From positions 62,001-126,000 of the forward strand of contig JACKJV010000008.1 in NCBI GenBank assembly GCA_020637775.1: a stretch of DNA of 64,000 nt, given 5' to 3'. Both the position numbers and the translations under genes were made by a program. The stretch is from Brucellaceae bacterium (GTDB lineage: Bacteria; Pseudomonadota; Alphaproteobacteria; Rhizobiales; Rhizobiaceae). Positions 17,557-25,642 of this stretch are shown in pieces (positions within the stretch are counted from its first letter, which is position 1; each line of letters starts with the position of its first letter). Below the pieces are notes generated by a model, which saw only the letters and a list, made by a program, of their open reading frames with translations, had not been told where the DNA came from and made no database searches.

Positions 17557-18972
17557 ATGATGATGGACAACAGGCTGGTGAACTGGTTCGTGCCGCGGAA
17601 TATCCGCGGGCGAACCAATATCGAGATGGCGCGCATTTTCGTGTTCACTCACCTTTTCGGCCCGGTGATCGCCCAGCCCATGGCCATCTATCTCTACCTT
17701 GTATCGCCGGAGGTGAACTACCAGCTCGAAGTCATGGTCGCCGGCATCTACAGCTTCCTGCTTCTCCCCTTCGTGCTGAAATATACCGGCAGCATGACGG
17801 TTTCCTCTCTTCTTTCCTTCGTTGGCCTGGCTGCCGTTTCCCTCTTCGGAACCTACCATTACGGCGGCTTCAGTTCGCCCTTCCTGCCATGGTTGATCGT
17901 CAGCCTGCTTCTGGGCTTCTTCTACCTGTCGAAGAACACGAAACTCGTCATCAGCCTGTTCACGGCGATCGTCGGCGTGTTCATCTTCTTCCTCATCCGA
18001 AACGGCCTGCCGAACACCGTTCCGGTCGAGGACCTGCAAATCCTGAGCTGGCTGTCGATCGTGGCAGCCACCGTCTACATGTCATGGATGGCGCTCTACT
18101 ATGCGCGCATCATCGCCTTGCGCAGCGAATTGCAGCACGAGGCCGAGCGCTTCCGCTCCACCATGGAAGAACTGGAAAAGGCGCGCGCGGTTTCCGAGGA
18201 AGTCAGCCATCATCGCTCGCTCTTCTTCTCCAAGATGAGCCACGAACTGCGCACGCCTCTCAATGTCATCATCGGCTATTCGGAAATCCTTCTCGACGAC
18301 GTCAACGATGCGACCGGCGGGGATGACCAGACGATCAGGGATCTCGACCGCATCAACAAGGCGGGCAAGCATCTGCTGTCGCTCGTCTCGGAGGTGCTCG
18401 ATTCCGACAAGATCGTCAACGACGTCAACGCGGTCGAGGTCTCCGACTTCACCCTGGGCGACCTGATCGACGAAGTCGTCGCCAGCGCGCTGCCGCTGGT
18501 GGTCAAGAACGGCAACCGCTTCGACATCGACTGCCCCCACCGCGAGGCGCATCTTCGCACCGACCGCACCAAGCTGCGGCAGATGCTCATCAACCTGCTA
18601 TCCAATGCCGGCAAGTTCACGCGCAACGGCAATGTCACGATGAAGCTGAGCATCGAGCGAAGCCCCGCCGACATACGCTTCCACGCCACCGTCAGCGACA
18701 CGGGCATAGGCATCGCACCGGATGTGCTCCCCAAACTGTTCCAGAGCTACATCCAGGCCGACGCCTCCATCTCGAAACGCTTTGGCGGCACCGGGATCGG
18801 CCTGGCGATCACACGCAAGTTCGCCATCCTGCTGGGCGGCGAGATCTCCGTGGCCAGCCGGCCGAACGAGGGCACGCAATTCACGATCGACATACCTGCG
18901 CATATCGAGGCGATGCAGCAAATCCCTGCGCCGCAGGCAGGTATATCGGCTTCCGGGGCGCAAGCAGCCTGA
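17557..18972 (+). CDS. six-TM sensor histidine kinase (CqsS/LqsS-like organisation), copy 2
   Basis: 471 residues; three consecutive ATG codons (17557, 17560, 17563) follow a GGAGCGGGAC site. Six predicted helices cover about residues 25-185 and include YGGFSSPFLPW (102-112), shared with the copy at 14401. Coiled coil follows at about 190-215, then H229 (SKMSHELRTPLN), the N box NLLSNAGKFT, DTGIGI and an intact GGTGIGLAIT lid. Unlike copy 1 all catalytic boxes are canonical. It has no receiver domain of its own. It lies 68 bp after the synthase gene and 72 bp before a response regulator, which is its probable phosphorylation partner. Confidence 0.85.
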   Translation: MMMDNRLVNWFVPRNIRGRTNIEMARIFVFTHLFGPVIAQPMAIYLYLVSPEVNYQLEVMVAGIYSFLLLPFVLKYTGSMTVSSLLSFVGLAAVSLFGTYHYGGFSSPFLPWLIVSLLLGFFYLSKNTKLVISLFTAIVGVFIFFLIRNGLPNTVPVEDLQILSWLSIVAATVYMSWMALYYARIIALRSELQHEAERFRSTMEELEKARAVSEEVSHHRSLFFSKMSHELRTPLNVIIGYSEILLDDVNDATGGDDQTIRDLDRINKAGKHLLSLVSEVLDSDKIVNDVNAVEVSDFTLGDLIDEVVASALPLVVKNGNRFDIDCPHREAHLRTDRTKLRQMLINLLSNAGKFTRNGNVTMKLSIERSPADIRFHATVSDTGIGIAPDVLPKLFQSYIQADASISKRFGGTGIGLAITRKFAILLGGEISVASRPNEGTQFTIDIPAHIEAMQQIPAPQAGISASGAQAA

Positions 18973-19044
18973 ATATTCAATAACGCTAAATCAACAAATA
19001 CTGACCAATATAGCGCAACGGACAGGTCAAAGGGCGGACGGACA

Positions 19045-20910
19045 ATGAACACGGCTACTGCACACATGATCCGCACAAACGAAACGGAAGCGCCGGCAGG
19101 CCAGGCGGACAGGGCGCCGCGCATTCTGGTCGTTGACGATGTGGCGGACAATCGCGACATCCTGACACGGCGGCTGGTGCGCCGCGGCTTTGAAGTTGTC
19201 GAGGCCGCTGGCGGGCACGAGGCATTGCGCCAGATCGAGACCGCCGGTTTCGACGTCGTGCTGCTCGACATCATGATGCCGGACCTGAGCGGAAACGAGG
19301 TTCTGCGCCACATTCGCGAACGCTTCGCCAGCACCGAACTGCCGGTCATCATGGTCACCGCCAAGAGCCAGAGCGAGGACGTGGTCGAGAGCCTCAATCT
19401 GGGCGCCAACGACTATGTCACCAAGCCGGTGGATTTCGCGGTGGCCATTGCGCGCATCAACAGCCAGCTCGAAACCAAGAAGGCGAATGAGAACACGCTG
19501 CATTCCAAGCGGTCGCTGGAAGCGCGCACCGAGGAGCTCAACCGCACCCTGAGCGACCGTGAACTGGCGCTCAGGACCGAGACCAGCCGCCGGCAGGTAT
19601 CGGAAGAGAAACTGCACTTCCTCGCCTATCACGACTCGCTGACCGAATTGCTCAACCGTCAGGGTTTTCGCGACGCTCTCCATCACGCCATAGACGAAAT
19701 GCCCGTCCATGACCTGGAGCCGGCGCTTCTCTTCATCGATCTCGACGGCTTCAAGACCGTCAACGACCTGTTCGGTCATGCCATGGGCGACAGGCTTCTG
19801 TGCGCTGTCGGGGAGCGGATTCGAGCACTGGTACCGCCACACTTCCACATTGCCCGCCTCGGCGGCGATGAATTCGCCGTCATCACCCGCTTTTCGGCAC
19901 AACCCGAAGCCTCGATGGAAATGGCGGAAATGCTGGTGCGCGAACTGGGCAAGCCGTTCGTGGTGGAGGGGACGCAGCTCAATATCGGCGCCAGTTGCGG
20001 CGTCGCGCGGGCATCCCATTTCTCATCCGATCTTGACGGACTGATCAAGGGCGCGGATCTCGCCATGTACCACGCCAAGAGCAATGGCCGCGGTGGCGCC
20101 GTCCTGTTCGAGGCCCGCATGCTGCAGGAACAGGAAGAGAAAAGGCAGCTCGAAAGCGACCTGCGCCTGGCGGTGCAGCACTCCCGTTTCGAACTTTTCT
20201 ATCAGCCGCTCATCGACATCGGCAGCCGCCGGATCACCGGTTTCGAGGCGCTCATCCGCTGGCCGCATCCCACGCGGGGCCTCATGTCGCCGGAAATCTT
20301 CATCCCGCTGGCAGAGGAAACCGGGTTGATCAACCAGTTGGGCGCCTGGGTGCTGCGTGAAGCCTGCAACGAGGCGAAGACCTGGCCCGAGCACATCAAG
20401 GTGGCTGTCAACCTGTCGCCATTGCAGTTTGAAAGCCCCTCGCTCCTGCCCACGCTGATCAATGCGCTGGCAGCCTCCGGCCTTGAGGCAAAACGCCTTG
20501 AACTGGAGATCACCGAGTCCGCGCTGCTGGGCAACGAGGGCAAGAATGTCCAGACCCTGCAGGCCATTCGCGAACTTGGCGTGCGCGTTTCCATGGACGA
20601 CTTCGGAACGGGCTACTCCTCGCTCGCCTATCTGAAGAACTTCCAGTTCGACAAGATCAAGATCGACCGCCGCTTCGTGCAGGGGCTTGAATCGAATGTC
20701 TCCGACGCCGCCATCGTCGAGGCCATCATCAACCTCAGCCGCAATATCGGCGTCGGCACCACGGCCGAGGGCATTGAGACGGAAAGCCAGTTGAAAGCCG
20801 TTATCGGACAGGGCTGCATGGAGGGCCAGGGCTACCTGTTCAGCCGGCCGCTGACGGCCAGGGATGCCCGTGACTTCATCACCCGCTTCCTTGCCGCCAG
20901 ACAAGCATAG
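19045..20910 (+). CDS. response regulator with GGDEF and EAL domains (REC-GGDEF-EAL)
   Basis: 621 residues. The receiver domain (26-140) has DD at 31-32, phosphoacceptor D75 (VVLLDIMMPD) and K127. A helical linker (145-190) leads to a GGDEF domain with an intact RLGGDEF (GGDEF at 273-277), then an EAL domain with intact EAL (401-403) and DDFGTGYSSL. No RxxD inhibitory site is found at the usual position before GGDEF. Both cyclic-di-GMP synthesis and hydrolysis are therefore chemically possible. Its place directly after the second sensor kinase suggests that the putative signal controls cyclic di-GMP. The 72-bp AT-rich gap before it may hold its own promoter. Confidence 0.87.
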   Translation: MNTATAHMIRTNETEAPAGQADRAPRILVVDDVADNRDILTRRLVRRGFEVVEAAGGHEALRQIETAGFDVVLLDIMMPDLSGNEVLRHIRERFASTELPVIMVTAKSQSEDVVESLNLGANDYVTKPVDFAVAIARINSQLETKKANENTLHSKRSLEARTEELNRTLSDRELALRTETSRRQVSEEKLHFLAYHDSLTELLNRQGFRDALHHAIDEMPVHDLEPALLFIDLDGFKTVNDLFGHAMGDRLLCAVGERIRALVPPHFHIARLGGDEFAVITRFSAQPEASMEMAEMLVRELGKPFVVEGTQLNIGASCGVARASHFSSDLDGLIKGADLAMYHAKSNGRGGAVLFEARMLQEQEEKRQLESDLRLAVQHSRFELFYQPLIDIGSRRITGFEALIRWPHPTRGLMSPEIFIPLAEETGLINQLGAWVLREACNEAKTWPEHIKVAVNLSPLQFESPSLLPTLINALAASGLEAKRLELEITESALLGNEGKNVQTLQAIRELGVRVSMDDFGTGYSSLAYLKNFQFDKIKIDRRFVQGLESNVSDAAIVEAIINLSRNIGVGTTAEGIETESQLKAVIGQGCMEGQGYLFSRPLTARDARDFITRFLAARQA

Positions 20911-21053
20911 TCGCCTTTGAGCGCCGTTACAGTCATTCTCTTTGCCGGCGAATGAAACAGGCTAGGTAATTTAGTGGAGTTTAAATTTAAATCTTTGTCA
21001 GGCTTTCGGCTTCTACGCTCACAACTGTCGCAACCAGTCTCCAGGGCGCAGAA

Positions 21054-23075
21054 ATGCCGTACAGAAAGTGGATCGGAACCAGCGCGCACGGCAGGGCCGG
21101 ACGCCTGACGCATCACCTGCCGCTCCTGGTGGCGGCAAGCTATGCGGTCGGCAGCATCTTCTGGATCCTCCTGAGCGACCGCCTGCTTGCCTCCATGGCC
21201 CGCACCTATGAGGACTACCAGCAGGTCCAGACCTACAAGGGCTGGTTTTTCGTCACCGTATCGGCCCTCCTCATCTACGCCACCTTGAAGCATGTCTGGA
21301 ACGGCATGATCGCGGCTTACGAGGCCTCCCAGGAAAGCGAGCAGCGGCTGGAACTGGCATTGGCCAGCGCCCGCGGCGGCGTCTGGGAGATTGACATCTC
21401 CAACGGGCAGCAAACCCTGGCCTATGCCTCGTCGGAACTCGTTTCCCGTCTTGCCCTGCCCCGCGCCCACCGCATCACGATGGAAGAACTGAGCGCCCGC
21501 CGTCATCCCGATGACGTTCGCGCAGCCGAGCGCGCCATAGCCGAGACAATCCGGTCCGGCGGATCGAAGCCCTACAATCACCGCTACCGCATCATTGCCG
21601 CGGATGGATCCGTCTGCTGGGTGCATGCCATGGGCAATTTCGTGCCGGGTACCGGCAAGCGCCACGACCGCCTGGTGGGTGTGGCCCTCGACGTGACCGA
21701 GCAGATGGAAAACGAGGCCCGCATCGAGCGCCTTCTGCGCTTCGACCCCGCCACGGGCCTTGCCCGGCAGGGAAAGTTCCTCGCCGACGCGGACGAGGCA
21801 TTGTCCGGCATGCTCGAAAGCGAGACCTTCGCCCTCGGCCAGATCCGTTTCGTCGACCTCGAACACCATCTCGGGGAAGACGAAACCAAAGCGGATGCGG
21901 CACTGATCCGCATGATCGCCGATCGCTTTCACAAGCTGGCCGACGTCGAAGTCTCCCGCATCAGCGCCGACACCTTCGCCTTCCGCACCGGAACCTCGCG
22001 CAGCTTTGCCGCGACCCAGCATGACGTGCGCGATGTCCTGACCGCGTTGATGCAGCCCTTCACAATCGATGACAACACGGTCCGGCTCCGGGTCCAGGTC
22101 GGAGCGGCGATTGCCCGGACGGGTACGACAGCCATCGCCCTTCTGCGCAACAGCGGCCATGCCATGGAAGCCGCGGAGAAGTCCACCGACATTGCCGTCG
22201 GCTGGTTCAGCGACGAGTTCAGCGACGAGTTCCGCCAGCGCAACGAGCGCATTCGCGATCTCGATCACGCGGTCGATCGTGGCGAGATCGAATGCCATTT
22301 CCAGCCGTTGGTGGACTTGCAGTCGGGCAGAACCGCCGGTTTCGAAGTCCTGGCACGCTGGCGCCGGCCCTCCGAGGGCCTGGTCCGGCCCGACCGGTTC
22401 ATCGGACTTGCCGAGGAATTCGGCCAGATCGGAACGATTGGCGAAGACGTTCTTCGCCAGGCCTGCGAAACCGCGGTCACCTGGGGCGATGACGGGCCGT
22501 TCGTTGCCGTCAACGTCTCGCCGGTCCAGCTACAGGATCCCGCCTTCCCGGCCATGGTCGCCAGGACGCTCGGCAACAGCGGCCTGCCGGCAAGGCGGCT
22601 GGAACTGGAAATCACCGAGAACGCCCTCATCAAGGACCTCGACGCGGTCTCGCAACGGCTGGAATGCCTGCGCGACATGGGCATATCCATTGCCATCGAC
22701 GATTTCGGCACCGGCTATTCCTCGTTGTCCCTGCTGACCCGCGTTCCCTTCACCCGCCTGAAGATCGACCAGACCTTCATCCGCGATTTCGGCCGCACCC
22801 GCGAAAGCACCGTCGTCGTCGACACCATGATCGGCATTGCCGAGAAACTGGGCCTGCCGGTCACAGCCGAGGGCATCGAGACATCCGGCATCGCCGCGCT
22901 TCTGGCCGCCAAGGGCCCGATGCTGGGCCAAGGCTATCTCTTCAGCAAGCCCGTTCCGGCGGCACAAACCCGCGAACTGGCCGGCTGCGCCTGGGCCGCG
23001 GACTGGTTGGCCTGCCCGGCGGTTCCGGAGCCGGGCGCACCCATGTCTGTCCACAGGCTGCGCCATACGGGCTGA
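21054..23075 (+). CDS. membrane PAS-(degenerate GGDEF)-EAL phosphodiesterase
   Basis: 673 residues. Two N-terminal membrane helices (about 21-45 and 62-82) flank a short periplasmic loop; a PAS domain follows (about 95-215), then a GGDEF-like domain whose signature is SADTF (304-308), so cyclase activity is unlikely. The EAL domain reads EVL (431-433) with NVSPVQL, ELEITENAL and DDFGTGYSSL intact, compatible with phosphodiesterase activity. A 12-bp tandem repeat encodes SDEFSDEF at the domain junction (about 22206-22231). It is 143 bp after the response regulator and may act in the same cyclic-di-GMP circuit. Confidence 0.83.
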   Translation: MPYRKWIGTSAHGRAGRLTHHLPLLVAASYAVGSIFWILLSDRLLASMARTYEDYQQVQTYKGWFFVTVSALLIYATLKHVWNGMIAAYEASQESEQRLELALASARGGVWEIDISNGQQTLAYASSELVSRLALPRAHRITMEELSARRHPDDVRAAERAIAETIRSGGSKPYNHRYRIIAADGSVCWVHAMGNFVPGTGKRHDRLVGVALDVTEQMENEARIERLLRFDPATGLARQGKFLADADEALSGMLESETFALGQIRFVDLEHHLGEDETKADAALIRMIADRFHKLADVEVSRISADTFAFRTGTSRSFAATQHDVRDVLTALMQPFTIDDNTVRLRVQVGAAIARTGTTAIALLRNSGHAMEAAEKSTDIAVGWFSDEFSDEFRQRNERIRDLDHAVDRGEIECHFQPLVDLQSGRTAGFEVLARWRRPSEGLVRPDRFIGLAEEFGQIGTIGEDVLRQACETAVTWGDDGPFVAVNVSPVQLQDPAFPAMVARTLGNSGLPARRLELEITENALIKDLDAVSQRLECLRDMGISIAIDDFGTGYSSLSLLTRVPFTRLKIDQTFIRDFGRTRESTVVVDTMIGIAEKLGLPVTAEGIETSGIAALLAAKGPMLGQGYLFSKPVPAAQTRELAGCAWAADWLACPAVPEPGAPMSVHRLRHTG

Positions 23076-23220
23076 CACCTGTTCAGGATCGAGCCGCCCG
23101 GTCTTGCCGCACCGGCAAGCGCGGCAACACCACGCGTAGCCGCCGGCCATGCGCAGCCATTGCGCGTGCTGCAATCGGCCAGAAGTGCCATTCCCTGCAT
23201 TCGGATGTGAATTGACACCG

Positions 23221-23248
23221 AACTGTCGTTCAACTGTCAGCGAACTGT
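23221..23248. repeat. three AACTGT direct repeats at 11-bp spacing
   Basis: AACTGT occurs at 23221, 23232 and 23243, exactly one helical turn apart, about 95 bp before the solute-binding protein start and just after a TTGACA hexamer at 23212-23217. The phasing suggests a regulator-binding array controlling the transporter operon. Confidence 0.45.
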
Positions 23249-23342
23249 TGCAATCGGAGACTACCGGAACCGCCGTGGACCGTCTCACGAGCGGGCGTCC
23301 GCACAATCCGGTTTTCAAGCACAGCTGATCAGGAGAATGTCC

Positions 23343-24467
23343 ATGATTTCGCGCCGTACGCTTCTCAAGAGCACTGCCGCGACGAGCGTCTTCGTCGCCG
23401 CCCCGGCAATCCTCAAGGCCTCCGACGCCCTCGCCTCGTCCGGTCAGGTCAACGTCTTCGCCTGGGGCGACTACATCCAGGCCAACCAGATCGAGAAGTT
23501 CGAAAAGGACACGGGCATCAAGATCAACCTGTCCACCTACGGCTCCAACGACGAGGCCGAGCAGAAGCTCAAGGCTGCCGGTGGCAAGGGTTTCGACGTG
23601 ATCTTCCCGTCCATCACCAACGGCAACAATTACTACCCCGACGGCCTGCTGGCCGAACTGGACGAAGCCAAGCTCGTCAATGCCGGCAACCTGATCCAGT
23701 CCATGGTCAATGACTCCGTCAAGCTGGGCGGCACCTATCGCGGCAAGCGCATGCTGATGCCGTTCAACTGGGGCACCGAGGCCATCACCTTCAACAGCGC
23801 CGACATGCCGATCGCCGATGCCGATGTTTCCTTCGGTTCGCTGTGGATGCCGGAAGCGGCCGGCAAGTCGGCGTTCCGTCAGAAGTCGGTCATCATGGGC
23901 GTCGGTCTCTACCTCGACGCCAAGGGCGAAATCGCCTCCAACCGCATGCTGGATGTCTACAAGTCCGAGGACGATGCCCGCCGCGTCTGGGACGCCTGCG
24001 CCAGGTTCGTCATCGACAACAAGGACAAGATCGCGGCTTTCTGGAACAACGCCACCGAAGCCACCAATGCCTTCAAGCAGGCCGGCGCGAGGATCGGCCA
24101 GACCTGGGACACGACCGGCCTTCTTCTCAATCGCGAAGACGCGGCCTGGAAATACCGCATGCCAAAGGAAGGCGGCATCACGTGGATGGACTCCGTCGGC
24201 GTTCCCTCCGGCGCGGAAAATGTCGAACAGGCCTATGCCTTCATCAACGCGCTGATGACCCCTGAAATGGGCGGCCTGATGTCGAAGAACACCGGCTACA
24301 ACTCCGCCGTGGCGGGTGCCGCCGACTTTGCCGGCGATGACTACAAGAACCAGTTCAACGCGGTCTACAACGCCGAAAACCTCGCCAATCTCTGGTGGTG
24401 GCAGGCCGACACGCCCTGGTTCGCGCCGCTGCGCCAGGAATATGTCGACAGGATCACCAACGCCTGA
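23343..24467 (+). CDS. periplasmic solute-binding protein, spermidine/putrescine (PotD) type
   Basis: 374 residues. The ATG at 23343 is preferred over 23337 because it leaves 7 bp from AGGAG. The N terminus carries a twin-arginine signal (SRRTLLK) and a hydrophobic run ending near ALA. VNVFAWGDYIQANQIEKF and FDVIFPSITN are typical of PotD/PotF-like class I binding proteins. Aromatic residues in the C-terminal part (NLWWWQADTPWFAP) may line the pocket. Downstream ATPase and two permease genes complete the importer. A polyamine or an amine-containing solute is likely; the specific ligand cannot be read. Confidence 0.85.
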   Translation: MISRRTLLKSTAATSVFVAAPAILKASDALASSGQVNVFAWGDYIQANQIEKFEKDTGIKINLSTYGSNDEAEQKLKAAGGKGFDVIFPSITNGNNYYPDGLLAELDEAKLVNAGNLIQSMVNDSVKLGGTYRGKRMLMPFNWGTEAITFNSADMPIADADVSFGSLWMPEAAGKSAFRQKSVIMGVGLYLDAKGEIASNRMLDVYKSEDDARRVWDACARFVIDNKDKIAAFWNNATEATNAFKQAGARIGQTWDTTGLLLNREDAAWKYRMPKEGGITWMDSVGVPSGAENVEQAYAFINALMTPEMGGLMSKNTGYNSAVAGAADFAGDDYKNQFNAVYNAENLANLWWWQADTPWFAPLRQEYVDRITNA

Positions 24468-24482
24468 TCGCGCCAGCCGGAC

Positions 24483-24510
24483 GGGGGAGGGGAAACGCGC
24501 CCTCCCCCTT
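24483..24510 (+). other. intercistronic hairpin after the solute-binding protein gene
   Basis: A 9-bp perfect stem (GGGGGAGGG / CCCTCCCCC) with an 8-nt loop and only two following T residues, 15 bp after the stop. Such structures between binding-protein and membrane-component genes commonly protect the upstream mRNA and give more binding protein than permease. Confidence 0.5.
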
Positions 24511-24550
24511 GCCGGCCAATTGTCTTTCACGTTTATGACGGGGAACCGGA

Positions 24551-25639
24551 ATGCACGGTCAGGATATCGCCCTTGCGGGTGTCACGATGCGCTATCCCAA
24601 CGGTTTCGTTGCGGTCGAATCGACGGATCTCGCCATCCGGGCCGGAGAGTTCTTCTCCATTCTCGGCCCGTCCGGTTGCGGCAAGACCACCATTCTACGC
24701 ATGATCTCCGGCTTCCTCGAACCGACCACCGGGTCGGTTGCCATTGGCGGAAAGCCGATGGCCGGTATCGGTCCGAACCGCCGCCCCACCGCATTGATCT
24801 TCCAGAACCTCGCACTCTTTCCGCTGATGAGCGTCTGGGAAAACGTCGCCTTCGGCCTTGAGGCCCGCGGCATGCCCAGGGCACAGCGCCGCCGCCGCGC
24901 CGAGGAACTGCTGGCCCTTGTGGCGCTCGAAGGTCAGGCCGGCAAGAAACCGGGTGAATTGTCCGGCGGCCAGCGCCAGCGTGTCGCCGTCGCCCGCGCG
25001 CTGGCCGTGGAGCCGGCCGTGCTGCTGCTTGACGAACCGCTTTCCGCGCTCGACCTGAAACTGCGCCAGCACATGCGCGCCGAACTGAAGGACATCCAGC
25101 GCAAGACCGGCGTGACATTCGTCTACATCACCCACGACCAGGGCGAGGCCCTGACCATGTCGGACAGGGTGGCCGTCATGAACCGGGGCCGCATCGAGCA
25201 GGTCGGTGATGCCGAGGAAATCTACAACGCGCCCGCGACAGCCTTCGCCGCCACATTTGTCGGCGAGCAGAACCGCTTTGCCGGAACCGTGGTCGAAGCC
25301 GATTCCGAGATCGCCCTGATCGAGACGCCGGTCGGCCGGCTGGCCGGTATCAACCGGCAGGGTCTGCGCCAGGGCGAGGCTGCCCAGCTTTTCATCCGCC
25401 CCGAACGCATGGCCCTTGCGTTGAATGGGGCGGCCGACGCCCTCGAAAACCGTGTCGACGCCTCTCTGGAACGGCGCGACCTGGAAGGGCCGTTCCTGAA
25501 CCTGTTCATGCGCGCCGGTGAACATCCGCTCACCCTGCATGTCACCAATGCGGGCGATGGGCTTTCCATGGAACCGGGTCAGCCGGTTCCGGTCGGCTTC
25601 CGGCGCAAGGATGCCATCGTCCTGCGCGCGGGGAGCTGA
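24551..25639 (+). CDS. ABC transporter ATP-binding protein, PotA type
   Basis: 362 residues. It shows Walker A (GPSGCGKTT), Q-loop (LIFQNLALFP), LSGGQRQRVAVARAL signature, Walker B (LLLDEPLSALD) and H-loop (YITHDQGEAL). The C-terminal TOBE domain contains RPERMAL. This is the energy-coupling subunit of a polyamine/opine-type importer whose binding protein lies upstream. The permease GTG start is three bases after its stop. Confidence 0.9.
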   Translation: MHGQDIALAGVTMRYPNGFVAVESTDLAIRAGEFFSILGPSGCGKTTILRMISGFLEPTTGSVAIGGKPMAGIGPNRRPTALIFQNLALFPLMSVWENVAFGLEARGMPRAQRRRRAEELLALVALEGQAGKKPGELSGGQRQRVAVARALAVEPAVLLLDEPLSALDLKLRQHMRAELKDIQRKTGVTFVYITHDQGEALTMSDRVAVMNRGRIEQVGDAEEIYNAPATAFAATFVGEQNRFAGTVVEADSEIALIETPVGRLAGINRQGLRQGEAAQLFIRPERMALALNGAADALENRVDASLERRDLEGPFLNLFMRAGEHPLTLHVTNAGDGLSMEPGQPVPVGFRRKDAIVLRAGS

Positions 25640-25642
25640 CCG

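Noticed and set aside
23103..23119. Short CTTGCCG/CGGCAAG hairpin after the PAS-EAL gene as a terminator
   Set aside because: Only 7 bp with a 3-nt loop and no T tract, so support is too weak to list.
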